From: Thiospirillum jenense
GTDB taxonomy: Bacteria > Pseudomonadota > Gammaproteobacteria > Chromatiales > Chromatiaceae
Direction of reading: 5' to 3'
DNA length: 64,000 nucleotides
Assembly: GCF_014145225.1 (NCBI RefSeq)
Contig: NZ_JABVCQ010000017.1
Location: forward strand, 1-64,000
Below the pieces are notes generated by a model that made no database searches, had not been told where the DNA came from, and saw only the letters and a list, made by a program, of their open reading frames with translations. Positions within the stretch are counted from its first letter, which is position 1; each line of letters starts with the position of its first letter. Positions 17,535-27,032 of the stretch are shown here, piece by piece. Position numbers and translations under genes: made by a program.

Positions 17535-18395
17535 TTCACATCAAACATGACAACTTGTGTACAGTTTCTCATGCTAAAAACATCACCTGAACGGCATATA
17601 TTACGCTATGTTTTGCCGATTTTTTTTGCAATATTGCTAGTCATCACTGCAATATTTGGACTCGGCTTTTATTGGCTATATCAAACAGAAATATTTGTAG
17701 AAACCTGTACTGATAATACAACAAATGCTATTATGTTTAGCCCCCAACAGCCACATTGGCAACAATTACTCATAGTCATGGGTAGTGTATTTACAGTGTG
17801 TCTTATTGCAATTTGGTTGAGTGTATTGAGTTTTGTCAAACAACATCGATATAAAGCGCGGCTTGAATTACTTTCTCACTACGATCATTTAACAGAATTG
17901 CCAAATCGCACCTTGTTTTTTGATCGATTAGAACGTCTGCACATGCACGTTAAACGTTATCAACGTCGGTATGGCTTAATTGTAGTTGCACTAGATGGAA
18001 TTAAAAATATTAACGACCGTTTAGGTCATCATGTTGGTAATGAATTGTTATTGCGCGTTGCGCGTATGCTAACTAATAGCCTGCGTCAATCGGATACGGT
18101 TGCGCGCCTAAGTAATTATGAATTTGCGGTACTATTAACTGAGATTCGTGATCCTCCAGCGGCGCTGTGGTTAGGTAAAAAAGTGGCGGCAGCATTAAAA
18201 GCGCCTATTCGTTTAAGTACAGGTGAAGTTGAATTGGATGTCAGCGTTGGAGTTGCTGTATTCCCAGAACACAGTCAAGATGCCGAAGAAATTTTTCGGT
18301 TGGCTTATCAAGCAATGTTACAAGTGAAGCGTTTAGACGGGGAATCGTGTCTTGGCGCATCACCACAAATTAGTTCACTAATGAAAGAACAATGA
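17526..18395 (+). CDS. Membrane protein with a degenerate GGDEF domain
   Basis: A 289-residue protein with two predicted membrane helices (about 29-52 and 78-100), then a diguanylate-cyclase-fold domain from YDHLTELPNRTLF to the end. The catalytic GGDEF loop reads SNYEF, losing both glycines and the metal-binding Asp, so it should not make c-di-GMP. NDRLGHHVGNELL and SVGVAVFPEHSQDAEE keep the fold. It may instead bind GTP or c-di-GMP, or act structurally. The start is uncertain: the first ATG lies in a hairpin, and ATGs at 17547 and 17571 are alternatives. No EAL domain is attached. Confidence 0.8.
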   Translation: MMLFTSNMTTCVQFLMLKTSPERHILRYVLPIFFAILLVITAIFGLGFYWLYQTEIFVETCTDNTTNAIMFSPQQPHWQQLLIVMGSVFTVCLIAIWLSVLSFVKQHRYKARLELLSHYDHLTELPNRTLFFDRLERLHMHVKRYQRRYGLIVVALDGIKNINDRLGHHVGNELLLRVARMLTNSLRQSDTVARLSNYEFAVLLTEIRDPPAALWLGKKVAAALKAPIRLSTGEVELDVSVGVAVFPEHSQDAEEIFRLAYQAMLQVKRLDGESCLGASPQISSLMKEQ

Positions 18396-18658
18396 ACAGA
18401 TCAAAAATAAGATTAGTAATAGCATTTATTGATAGGTATACCATACCCAATCAGATGGATTCAGTTCATAGACAAAACCTTCAGCTTTCCGCGAAAAAAC
18501 AAACTGATGAATCCATTTTTCACCACATCTTGCTTAATAAAAGTACTCGGTTATTTTAGATAATTTACCCAATTATCTAGTGCCAATTTAAGCTATAAAT
18601 CTTCACCTTTCTATTAAAATCACTGCTTGTCATTGCTATGTTATTAGTCAATATTGAA

Positions 18659-18964
18659 TTAGGGTTCTGCACGTCCAGTACAGGTGATCGCGCAGTCGCG
18701 TAACGTTGCGAATGGTACAAAACCACCACAACCACTGTAAAAGAATTGCCGACAGCGATCAGTGCGATAATCATAATAAAATGCTGGAATTGACGCACGA
18801 CAATGACCGCGCCGCGGGCGATCAAGACAACGCACTGGCAGTATATCCGAGGAACGAACTGTAGCAGTTGGCGTACACCCACTAAAACAAACTGAGGTAG
18901 TGATAATGCAGCAGGTTAATCCGAGTTGAATAAGCGAAAATCGGTGTTGAGCAATAGTATGCAC
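18659..18964 (-). CDS. Kunitz/BPTI-domain lipoprotein (candidate serine-protease inhibitor)
   Basis: The last ~50 residues form a clear Kunitz (BPTI) domain with all six cysteines. Spacing is C-8-C-15-C-7-C-11-C-3-C, against C-8-C-15-C-7-C-12-C-3-C in BPTI. The reactive-site position after the second Cys is Arg (HCRAS), predicting inhibition of trypsin-like proteases. FYYDYRTDRC and FFYSGCGG are further hallmarks. From the GTG at 18964, residues 8-29 are hydrophobic and end FSGC, a plausible lipobox with lipidated Cys30, so the inhibitor would be displayed on an envelope membrane. The frame is open further upstream (ATGs to 19102), so the start is uncertain and the ribosome binding site is weak. 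It is flanked by unrelated sensory genes. Kunitz domains are mainly eukaryotic; bacterial ones are rare. Confidence 0.75.
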   Translation of the reverse strand: MHTIAQHRFSLIQLGLTCCIITTSVCFSGCTPTATVRSSDILPVRCLDRPRRGHCRASIPAFYYDYRTDRCRQFFYSGCGGFVPFATLRDCAITCTGRAEP

Positions 18965-19271
18965 TGGTATTGTGTTATGACTTATTTCAAGTATGACGAG
19001 TTTAGCACCTGTTGACGGTTTTAACAAAATGAGATTAAGCAAATGCGCTTGCCTTTCTAGTTGCATTAGATTTGAATTCAACGAAACACCATGTCGGCGC
19101 AATTAACTAGTCCATCCTTTAGTAGTTGTTATTGCATTAAAAATGACACACAACGCCATTTTCAATAAGACATGCGCCTCTTCAAAATATAAAATACCTG
19201 CTATATTTATCGTATCCAATTTCAATTAGATTAAAGTGTAATTTACAATTAGAGCTGTTTTTTTACTTCTT

Positions 19272-21671
19272 ATGATGAAATTACGCTATTATATTCTTGC
19301 ACTATTGTTATTGTTTGGGCTTGCACCACTTATTTTAGCGGCTGCCATTAATTTACCTCTCGTATTAGAACGTACCGCGCTTTTCTATCAAAAAGCCTAT
19401 TTACAAAATCTACGGGCAGATTTTCGTGATCTCGATCAACACCTTGCTAGTCGAGATGAAATTATCCGTTTATTAGCAAAATTGCCTGGATTAGAGATTA
19501 TTCTTGGCAACGAAGGTGATGAAGAACATATTGATCTTGCTCGCGCTCGCTATACTGATTGGATTAATCAAATGCTGGCAGATCAACGTGACATCATTCA
19601 AATTTTATTTGTTGATCGTCAGGGACAAGAACGATTTTGGTTAGAACGTCATGCTGAAACTGGTATTTGGCATCCGACTGCTAATCCACCTGAGCCACCC
19701 AATTTAGGGTTTTTAAATGCCGCATTAAAGCTACAATCTGGTGCGGTATTGGTGAGTCGTATTCGCGTCAATCCTGCTTTAGCTAAAGCGGATCCGCGTC
19801 AATTATTAACTTTACAACTCGCCAGTCCTGTCAGGAATCAGCATCAATCGGAAACAGTTGGTGGATTATTGTTAATGACAATTGATGTCGGTGGACTAGC
19901 GCAGTTTTATCGTGACACATTATGGGTTAATTATCATGGGCATTATTTACGTCCGGGAACACCAATTAGCGATTTTAGTGAAGCCTTTACAGATTTCCCT
20001 GAATTAACCGCTGTATTTCACGAAGGCAAATTAGCATTATCAAAATCAGCTATAGGGATACCATATTTATGGGTGCCAATGTTTATGACCGAAGACGGAT
20101 TACCATTATGGGTTGGGCGGCCAGTTGATTCATCGCCAATTGCCGATTTTCGTAATACCTTGATGATTCGCGTACTATCTATTATCTTGTTATTAGTAGC
20201 GGTCGTTTTATTAATGGCGCATTGGATTGCCAGTCGTGTTGAAGAGTTTGGAACTAAATTAACTGCAAGTGTGCGACATATTTTACGCGATGGACAAACC
20301 GTCACTTTGCAATGGCGCGGGCCGCGTGAAGTGCGTGAATTAAGTGAGCAATTAACCGAATTATCACGCACTCACGCAGAACATTTAGCGAGTGAACGGC
20401 AACATACCCGCCAATTGGAGCAATCGAATCGGTATAAATCTGAGTTTTTAACGAATGTTAGCCATGAACTGCGGACGCCATTAAATGCCATTTTATTATT
20501 ATCAAAGTTATTGGCCGAACACTCATCCGGGTTAGATAGTGAACAGCGTCGCCAAGCCCAAGTGATCCATGAAGCCGGCAGTGATTTACGCACCATGATT
20601 GATAATATTTTAGATATTTCGCGTATTGAAGCCGGGCAAGTCACGGTCAGTTTAGAATGGGTTGAATTACGCCCTATGTTAGAAGAGTTATTTGCACTAA
20701 TGGAACCACTGTTTCATGCAAAAGGTATTATACTGCACTTAAATATTGCAAATGAAACACCGCCGCGTCTGTATAGTGACCGAGATAAATTGCGGCAAAT
20801 TATTAAAAACTTTTTATCCAATGCAGTGAAGTTTACCCACGTTGGCAGTGTCGTTATTCACGCTAAACCTGAGCATCATGCCAATTATGCCGTGCAAATT
20901 AGTGTGACTGACACGGGTATTGGCATTACCCCTGGTAAAGAAAACATCATTTTTGAAGCCTTTCAACAAGCGGATGGATCAACGCGGCGTCGCTATGGCG
21001 GAACGGGATTAGGCTTATCAATTAGTCGGGAATTAGCGGGATTGCTTAGTGGCAAAATTACCCTGAATAGTACGATTGGTAAAGGGTCATGTTTTACGCT
21101 AATTTTACCATTAGCACTGAATCCAGATACCTTTGATGATGTAGAAATTTTGGAGAGTAATGAAATCGTGCCAGTTAGTCATCATTTAACATCTACAACT
21201 GATTGGCCAAGTGATAATTTAGAAAACCTTGATGCTCATGATTTGGCAATAACCTATGCTATTCATCATGAATTTAATTTCAGCGATCATTGGGTGTTAT
21301 TGATTGAACGTGATGTACAAACTTTATTGTGTTTAACGGTGCGTCTTGAAGCACTCGGATTGCGTGTACAAACAGCGGCTGATTTAGATGAGGCATTTGA
21401 AACCTTATCAGAAGAGGATGTTACAGGAGTAGTTTTATTACTCGCATCTAGTCAAGATTTAACAGTGACTTGCCAGCAGATTGCTACTTTGCGTAATGAA
21501 ACACTATCAGATGCAATACCGCTTATCGTTCTTGGGTATGCTGATGATAATAAACAAGCAGAATATCTTGCCGCCGGCGCCACTGCTTTTATTAAAAAAC
21601 CTGTCACCAGTGAAATGCTTTTTCACCTGCTGCATTCGTTATTAGTCAAGTCTTGCACGGAAATAACTTAA
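19272..21671 (+). CDS. Membrane sensor histidine kinase with a degenerate C-terminal receiver
   Basis: A 799-residue kinase. The first membrane helix is at ~6-27, a large periplasmic sensor domain (about 30-300, no named family recognised) includes FVDRQGQERFWLER, and the second helix is at ~302-325. The HisKA motif is SHELRTPLNAIL with His398, and the ATPase domain has NAVKFT, DTGIGI and GGTGLGLSI. The C-terminal part (about 675-795) has a receiver fold, but the phospho-accepting Asp is replaced (VVLLLASSQ) while the Lys in FIKKPV is retained. It is therefore a pseudo-receiver and cannot relay phosphate itself. No cognate response regulator is adjacent. Confidence 0.88.
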   Translation: MMKLRYYILALLLLFGLAPLILAAAINLPLVLERTALFYQKAYLQNLRADFRDLDQHLASRDEIIRLLAKLPGLEIILGNEGDEEHIDLARARYTDWINQMLADQRDIIQILFVDRQGQERFWLERHAETGIWHPTANPPEPPNLGFLNAALKLQSGAVLVSRIRVNPALAKADPRQLLTLQLASPVRNQHQSETVGGLLLMTIDVGGLAQFYRDTLWVNYHGHYLRPGTPISDFSEAFTDFPELTAVFHEGKLALSKSAIGIPYLWVPMFMTEDGLPLWVGRPVDSSPIADFRNTLMIRVLSIILLLVAVVLLMAHWIASRVEEFGTKLTASVRHILRDGQTVTLQWRGPREVRELSEQLTELSRTHAEHLASERQHTRQLEQSNRYKSEFLTNVSHELRTPLNAILLLSKLLAEHSSGLDSEQRRQAQVIHEAGSDLRTMIDNILDISRIEAGQVTVSLEWVELRPMLEELFALMEPLFHAKGIILHLNIANETPPRLYSDRDKLRQIIKNFLSNAVKFTHVGSVVIHAKPEHHANYAVQISVTDTGIGITPGKENIIFEAFQQADGSTRRRYGGTGLGLSISRELAGLLSGKITLNSTIGKGSCFTLILPLALNPDTFDDVEILESNEIVPVSHHLTSTTDWPSDNLENLDAHDLAITYAIHHEFNFSDHWVLLIERDVQTLLCLTVRLEALGLRVQTAADLDEAFETLSEEDVTGVVLLLASSQDLTVTCQQIATLRNETLSDAIPLIVLGYADDNKQAEYLAAGATAFIKKPVTSEMLFHLLHSLLVKSCTEIT

Positions 21672-21737
21672 ATAAACTTTAATTAAATACGCAAAAAAAA
21701 ACCAAAATTAAGTTATTGTACTTTGGAATCTATCACC

Positions 21738-22841
21738 ATGAACCGCACTGTATTTTATTTTGCAACCACGCAGTTTGAAGGCGCACGACAATTAGTTCAA
21801 TTACCCAATACGCACCCCGCATCACGTTTGCATGGTCATAGTTTTCAAACTGTGGTTGTGACGCCGGTTAATACTCAATGGGAAAACCGTATTGGAATGC
21901 AAATGAATACGTTAATGACAGCATTGCACACGGCTGTCGAACCATTGAATTATGCTGATTTGAATCGCCAATTGCCGATGCCGAGTGATGCACATCTTGC
22001 GCATTGGTTGAATACGCGGCTGGCATTGCCAAATGCAACCCTGTTTGTTAATAGCACACCGCAACAGGGTGCCGAATTAACCGCCAATCATGTTGTCATA
22101 CTCAAACGCCGCTATCAATTTGAAGCAGCGCATTATTTACCTCAGGTGCCGAATGGACATCCATGCGGGCGAATGCACGGGCATCGGTTTGGCGTGATCT
22201 TGCGTATTTGCGCTTTGGAATTAAATGTTGTGACGCATTCGGAGCAATGCAATCAATTAGATGCGCTTTGGCAGACGCTATCTATTGAATTGCATCATCA
22301 GTGTTTGAATCATGTGCCGGGATTAGAAAACCCAACCAGTGAACATCTGTGTCAATGGATATGGCAACGCTTAACATCCGCTTGTCCGGCATTATTTGGC
22401 GTGGCAGTGATTGAAACGGCCACGGCGGGTTGTCATTATGACGGTCAACAGTTTTGTATTTGGAAAGATCAACGGTTTGAAAGCGCGAGGCAGTTATGTG
22501 TAGCGCCCGCTGGTGATGGTCATCAACAATTGCAGGGTCACAGTTATCTATTACGTCTGCATCTGTGCGCGCCATTAGATACGGTATTGGGTTGGACGGT
22601 GGATTACGGCGAGGTGAAGGCGTTATTTCAGCCGATTTATGCGCAATTAGATCATCATTTGCTGAATGAACTACCGCAATTAACCGATACCGATGTAGGG
22701 AGTTTAGTGACGTGGATTAGTGCGCGGGCAACAAACACGCAACCTGAATTAGTGGCGGTGGAATTGCAACAACAGCCCGGCTGCGGTGCAATTTGCTGTG
22801 TGGGCGAGTCATTGCCGCCATTTTTAATGCTAGATCATTAG
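21738..22841 (+). CDS. Triple 6-pyruvoyl-tetrahydropterin synthase/QueD-like fusion protein
   Basis: A 367-residue protein built of three tandem PTPS/QueD-type units (about 1-118, 121-236, 241-360). Unit 2 keeps the zinc site (AAH with His132, HGH with His147/149), the catalytic Cys143 and the pterin-anchoring Glu226, but its LDH motif reads LHH. Unit 3 has lost the Cys and most zinc ligands yet keeps DYGEVK and LDHHLLN (Asp305-His306). Unit 1 keeps only LHGHSF. In PTPS the catalytic triad is formed between subunits, so unit 2 and unit 3 could build one complete site inside a covalent pseudo-trimer; this is inference. The expected reaction is 7,8-dihydroneopterin triphosphate to 6-carboxy- (QueD) or 6-pyruvoyl-tetrahydropterin. 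Normal QueD is ~120 residues. The ATG at 21738 is preferred over a TTG five codons upstream. Confidence 0.85.
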   Translation: MNRTVFYFATTQFEGARQLVQLPNTHPASRLHGHSFQTVVVTPVNTQWENRIGMQMNTLMTALHTAVEPLNYADLNRQLPMPSDAHLAHWLNTRLALPNATLFVNSTPQQGAELTANHVVILKRRYQFEAAHYLPQVPNGHPCGRMHGHRFGVILRICALELNVVTHSEQCNQLDALWQTLSIELHHQCLNHVPGLENPTSEHLCQWIWQRLTSACPALFGVAVIETATAGCHYDGQQFCIWKDQRFESARQLCVAPAGDGHQQLQGHSYLLRLHLCAPLDTVLGWTVDYGEVKALFQPIYAQLDHHLLNELPQLTDTDVGSLVTWISARATNTQPELVAVELQQQPGCGAICCVGESLPPFLMLDH

Positions 22842-23022
22842 CGGTAGTTAATGACCGATTGATGTGAAATACAGCGCGCCGTGCAAACTATTTTTAATAG
22901 CAACTTGCCGTATCAATTGCGCTAGTCATTGCGTACTGGTCAAGCATCTCAATTAAAGTACCGGGTGCGTGACCAGTCAAATGCGCAATCAGTGATGAAG
23001 CGCGTCAATGCGACTGGTGCAA

Positions 23023-24162
23023 TTAAAACCCCATTTTTTCAAAGAAGTTTTTTGCCCGATCTAACCAGGAACTTGAATTAGGGCTATGCTTATCACCGCC
23101 GGCGACAAAGCTCGCTTCTAATTCGTGTAATAATTCTTTTTGTCGGTCAGTTAAATTGACTGGCGTTTCTACCAACACGCGACAAATTAAATCACCCACC
23201 GGCCCGCCGCGCACCGGTTTAACACCCTTGCCGCGCATCCGAAACATGCGCCCAGTCTGCGTGCCATCGGGGACGCGCAGCATCACCTTGCCGTCGAGCG
23301 TCGGTACTTGAAACTCGCCACCGAGCGCGGCGGTGATGAAACTGATCGGCACTTCGCAAAATAAGTTGTTGTCTTCGCGGGTAAAAATCGGATGTTCCTG
23401 CACTTGAATTTGAACGTACAGATCGCCCGGCGGCCCGCCTTGCGCCCCGACTTCACCCTCGGCGGCGAGGCGAATGCGATCACCCGTGTCCACCCCCGCC
23501 GGCACCTTGACTGACAAGGTTTTTTCCTCTTGCAACCGCCCACTGCCGCGACAATGTCCGCAAGCATCTTCAATGATGCGCCCGGTGCCGCGACAGGTGG
23601 GGCAGGTTTGCTGAATGGAAAAAAAGCCTTGCTGCATCCGCACTTGGCCACTGCCCTGACAGGTCGGACAGGTTTTCGGCTGCGTCCCCGGCTTCGCCCC
23701 GCTGCCGCCGCAGTGATGACATTCCACCAGCGTCGGGATGCGAATTTTGACCTCTTTGCCGGCGACCGCCTCCTCCAACGTCAGCGATAGATCGTAACGC
23801 AAATCCGAGCCGCGCTGCGCCCGCCGTCCGCCGCCACTGCGCACTCCCGCGCCGAAAATATCGCCAAAAACTTCGCCAAAAATGTCGGAAAAACTGCCCG
23901 CGCCGAAGTCACCTTGACCGCCCGCAAACCCACCTTGATTCACGCCCGCGTGGCCGAATTGATCGTAAGCCGACCGTTTGCGCGGATCGGTTAATACGTC
24001 ATGTGCTTCTTTTGCTTCTTTGAAATGCGTCAGTGCATCTGGATCATTTGGATTACGATCCGGGTGGTATTTCATTGCCAAGCGGCGAAATGCTTTTTTA
24101 ATATCCGGCTCACTGGCATTCCGGGTCACGCCCAAGATTTCATAATAATCACGTTGAGACAT
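23023..24162 (-). CDS. dnaJ: Chaperone DnaJ (Hsp40)
   Basis: A 379-residue full-length type I Hsp40. The J domain (1-70) carries HPD in [11 protein letters not shown] Gly/Phe-rich linker ([15 protein letters not shown]) and four zinc-binding CxxCxGxG repeats follow ([32 protein letters not shown]), then the substrate-binding C-terminal domains. It stimulates DnaK ATPase and delivers unfolded proteins. Last gene of the hrcA-grpE-dnaK-dnaJ cluster, 77 nt after dnaK. Confidence 0.98.
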   Translation of the reverse strand: MSQRDYYEILGVTRNASEPDIKKAFRRLAMKYHPDRNPNDPDALTHFKEAKEAHDVLTDPRKRSAYDQFGHAGVNQGGFAGGQGDFGAGSFSDIFGEVFGDIFGAGVRSGGGRRAQRGSDLRYDLSLTLEEAVAGKEVKIRIPTLVECHHCGGSGAKPGTQPKTCPTCQGSGQVRMQQGFFSIQQTCPTCRGTGRIIEDACGHCRGSGRLQEEKTLSVKVPAGVDTGDRIRLAAEGEVGAQGGPPGDLYVQIQVQEHPIFTREDNNLFCEVPISFITAALGGEFQVPTLDGKVMLRVPDGTQTGRMFRMRGKGVKPVRGGPVGDLICRVLVETPVNLTDRQKELLHELEASFVAGGDKHSPNSSSWLDRAKNFFEKMGF

Positions 24163-24219
24163 AGCGGGTCATTCGTGGTACAGGTCAGTCATGGTTTTAT
24201 TCACGCAATCATAATAGCA

Positions 24220-24237
24220 AAACGCCCGGGCGTCATT
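24220..24237 (-). terminator. Small hairpin between dnaK and dnaJ
   Basis: ACGCCCGGGCGT followed by TTTTG on the minus strand, just after the dnaK stop. It is a short GC-rich palindrome with a T run, able to form a 4-bp stem with a CCGG loop. This could attenuate transcription into dnaJ or be a processing site. Confidence 0.35.
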
Positions 24238-24239
24238 GA

Positions 24240-26168
24240 TTATTTACGCTCATCTTTCACTTCTTCAAACTCGGCATCCACGACATCATCGCGGCTTGCT
24301 TTACCCGAAGTGGCGCCACTGGCTGACTCATTATCGGCATTAGCTTGTTGATGCGCGTATAACCGCTCGGCCATTTTACCCGCGGTTTCACTCAATAGTT
24401 TAGTCAGAGATTCAATGCGCTCTTTATTCTCACCCTTCATTGCCTCCTCTAATTCACGCATTGCCCGTTCAATGCGATCACGTTCATTCGGATCAATCCG
24501 CGATTCGCCTAACTGTTCTAATGATTTGCGCGTCGCGTGAACCAGTGTATCTGCCTGATTACGCGCCGCCACTAATTCGTGAAACTTGCGATCATCTTCC
24601 GCGTGCGCTTCGGCATCCTTAACCATGCGTGAGATTTCGCCTTCGGATAAACCCGACGAGGCTTTAATAATAATTGATTGCTCTTTACTGGTGGCTTTAT
24701 CGCGTGCTGACACATTCAAAATGCCATTGGCGTCAATATCAAACTTGACTTCAATTTGCGGCACTCCACGCGGCGCGGGTGGAATATCCGATAAATCAAA
24801 CCGCCCTAATGACTTATTGTCGGCTGCCCGCTCGCGTTCACCCTGCAATACATGCACCGTCACTGCCGTTTGATTATCATCAGCGGTTGAAAACACCTGC
24901 TGGGCTGACGTGGGAATGGTGGTATTTTTTTCAATTAACTTGGTCATAATACCGCCTAGCGTTTCAATCCCGAGCGATAATGGCGTCACATCCAGCAATA
25001 AAACATCTTTAACTTGACCGCCTAATACGCCGCCTTGAATTGAGGCGCCAATTGCCACCGCTTCATCAGGATTCACATCACGCCGGGGCGCCCGCCCAAA
25101 GAATTCCTGCACCTTTTCTTGCACTTTGGGCATTCGCGTTTGACCGCCAACGAGAATGACTTCATCAATATCACCCGCAGTCACACCCGCATCTTTCAAT
25201 GCCGTGCGGCAAGGTCCCATTGTGCGTTCAATTAAATCTTCAACCAATGACTCTAATTTAGACCGCGTCAATTTGACGCTGAGATGTTTCGGGCCATTTT
25301 GATCGGCGGTAATGTACGGCAGATTAATATCCGTCTGCTGGCTGGATGACAATTCAATTTTGGCTTTTTCTGCCGCTTCTTTTAAGCGTTGCAATGCCAA
25401 TGGATCATTATGTAAATCTACGCCCTGCGCTTTTTTGAATTCACTAGCAAGGAATTCAATAATGCGCAAGTCGAAATCTTCACCACCCAAGAACGTATCG
25501 CCATTGGTGGATAAGACTTCAAACTGGTGTTCGCCTTCGATTTCGGCGATTTCAATAATTGAAATATCGAATGTCCCGCCGCCAAGATCATACACCGCAA
25601 TCTTTTGATCGCCGCGTTGCTTATCCATGCCATACGCCAGAGCGGCGGCGGTTGGTTCATTAATAATCCGCTTGACTTCTAATCCCGCAATGCGCCCGGC
25701 ATCTTTAGTCGCTTGGCGCTGTGAATCATTAAAATACGCCGGCACCGTAATGACCGCTTCCGTGACGGTTTCGCCGAGATAATCCTCCGCCGTCTTTTTC
25801 ATTTTTTGCAAAACTTTGGCGGAAATTTCGGGCGGCGCCATCTTCTTGCCATTCACTTCAACCCACGCATCACCATTGTCTGCTTTAACAATGCGATACG
25901 GCACCATGTCATTATCTTTTGATACGACCTGATCTTCAAAGCGCCGGCCAATTAACCGTTTAATTGCAAAGAGCGTGTGCTTTGGATTGGTGACGGCTTG
26001 GCGTTTTGCCGATTGACCAACCAGCACTTCACCATCGCTGGTATAAGCAACAATACTCGGCGTGGTGCGGTCGCCTTCGGCATTTTCAATGACTTTGGCT
26101 TTACCGCTTTCCATGACGGCGACGCACGAATTCGTTGTTCCGAGATCAATCCCGATGATCTTGCCCAT
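24240..26168 (-). CDS. dnaK: Chaperone DnaK (Hsp70)
   Basis: A 642-residue Hsp70. It has the N-terminal nucleotide-binding domain with [47 protein letters not shown] and [13 protein letters not shown], then the substrate-binding domain and a helical lid, ending in the acidic [13 protein letters not shown] tail typical of bacterial DnaK. The ATPase-driven chaperone works with DnaJ and GrpE. It lies 116 nt after grpE. Highly conserved, no anomalies. Confidence 0.99.
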   Translation of the reverse strand: MGKIIGIDLGTTNSCVAVMESGKAKVIENAEGDRTTPSIVAYTSDGEVLVGQSAKRQAVTNPKHTLFAIKRLIGRRFEDQVVSKDNDMVPYRIVKADNGDAWVEVNGKKMAPPEISAKVLQKMKKTAEDYLGETVTEAVITVPAYFNDSQRQATKDAGRIAGLEVKRIINEPTAAALAYGMDKQRGDQKIAVYDLGGGTFDISIIEIAEIEGEHQFEVLSTNGDTFLGGEDFDLRIIEFLASEFKKAQGVDLHNDPLALQRLKEAAEKAKIELSSSQQTDINLPYITADQNGPKHLSVKLTRSKLESLVEDLIERTMGPCRTALKDAGVTAGDIDEVILVGGQTRMPKVQEKVQEFFGRAPRRDVNPDEAVAIGASIQGGVLGGQVKDVLLLDVTPLSLGIETLGGIMTKLIEKNTTIPTSAQQVFSTADDNQTAVTVHVLQGERERAADNKSLGRFDLSDIPPAPRGVPQIEVKFDIDANGILNVSARDKATSKEQSIIIKASSGLSEGEISRMVKDAEAHAEDDRKFHELVAARNQADTLVHATRKSLEQLGESRIDPNERDRIERAMRELEEAMKGENKERIESLTKLLSETAGKMAERLYAHQQANADNESASGATSGKASRDDVVDAEFEEVKDERK

Positions 26169-26284
26169 TATTGAGTTCTCCGTTACAAATCTGATTCAGT
26201 AGAGGTCGCATCACGCGACATGGTTTAATACAGACATCTGGGGTAACAGTCACTGTTTTTCAAGTGGCTGAATACGCCGGGTCA

Positions 26285-26869
26285 TTAATTCGTATGTGAT
26301 AATTGCGCGACCATCACAAGTGCTGGGCGCATAAGACGGCCATTCAAGGAATAGCCACTTTGAATAACTGTCACAATGGTACCGGGCGGTACATCGGTGC
26401 GCGGCTGCATTGAAATCGCTTGATGATATTCAGGATTAAACGGCTCGCCATCCGGGTCAATACGCACCACGCCAAACTTATTCATCACATCGCTAAGTAA
26501 TTTCAGCGTTAATTCCATGCCTTCGCGCAATTTGTCGAAGTTGGCATCGGGTTCTAATGCCGCTGCATGACCGAGTTCTAAACTATCACGCACCTGTAAT
26601 AATTCACGCGCAAAGCCTTCTAATGCAAATTTATGTGCATTTTCTAATTCTTTAGTATGGCGCCGTTTGAGGTTTTCAATATCGGCGCGAGCATACAATA
26701 GTTGTTCATGGGTTTGATCGGCCCGCGTTCGCGCATCTTCTAATAGCAAAATCAATTCTGCCGGATCAGCCGGTAATACGGGTGGTGCCTGTTCGGTTGT
26801 CATCAATTCAGGCGTTGCGGGGGCGTCTGGTTCAATCCGCGCATCAGCGCCAGTGACCTGTTCCTGCAT
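26285..26869 (-). CDS. grpE: Nucleotide exchange factor GrpE
   Basis: A 194-residue GrpE. It has a long N-terminal helix (DARTRADQTHEQLLYARADIENLKRR), the FARELLQVRDSLE four-helix region and the C-terminal beta wing (PEYHQAISMQPRTDVPPGTIVTVIQSGY, NGRLMRPALVMV). It releases ADP from DnaK. The ATG at 26869 is preferred because GGAG lies 8 nt upstream; an ATG five codons earlier overlaps that site. Confidence 0.96.
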   Translation of the reverse strand: MQEQVTGADARIEPDAPATPELMTTEQAPPVLPADPAELILLLEDARTRADQTHEQLLYARADIENLKRRHTKELENAHKFALEGFARELLQVRDSLELGHAAALEPDANFDKLREGMELTLKLLSDVMNKFGVVRIDPDGEPFNPEYHQAISMQPRTDVPPGTIVTVIQSGYSLNGRLMRPALVMVAQLSHTN

Positions 26870-26968
26870 CGTTTTATTCTCCATCAAGCAGTCCCAGCGT
26901 TTTTATCCACTGGGAATTAAAACCGGTGTGGTTGATTCAGTTTGAATAGTGCAAATACGGACATGAAT

Positions 26969-27004
26969 ACACCCGAGCGCCTGATTAGATTCTCGCCCGG
27001 GTGT
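26969..27004. terminator. GC-rich inverted repeat between hrcA and grpE
   Basis: ACACCCGAGCG and CGCCCGGGTGT form an 11-bp stem with one mismatch and a 14-nt loop. It has no T tract on the minus strand, so it may be an attenuator or RNA-processing hairpin rather than a full terminator. Confidence 0.35.
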
Positions 27005-27032
27005 TGGCAGTGTGTATTTGACATTTTAATCC

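Noticed and set aside
18420-18530. A minus-strand open stretch reading RCGEKWIHQFVFSRKAEG...WVWYTYQ before a stop
   Set aside because: It looks protein-like and may be the tail of a lost gene, but it has no start codon, no recognisable family and only ~34 codons.
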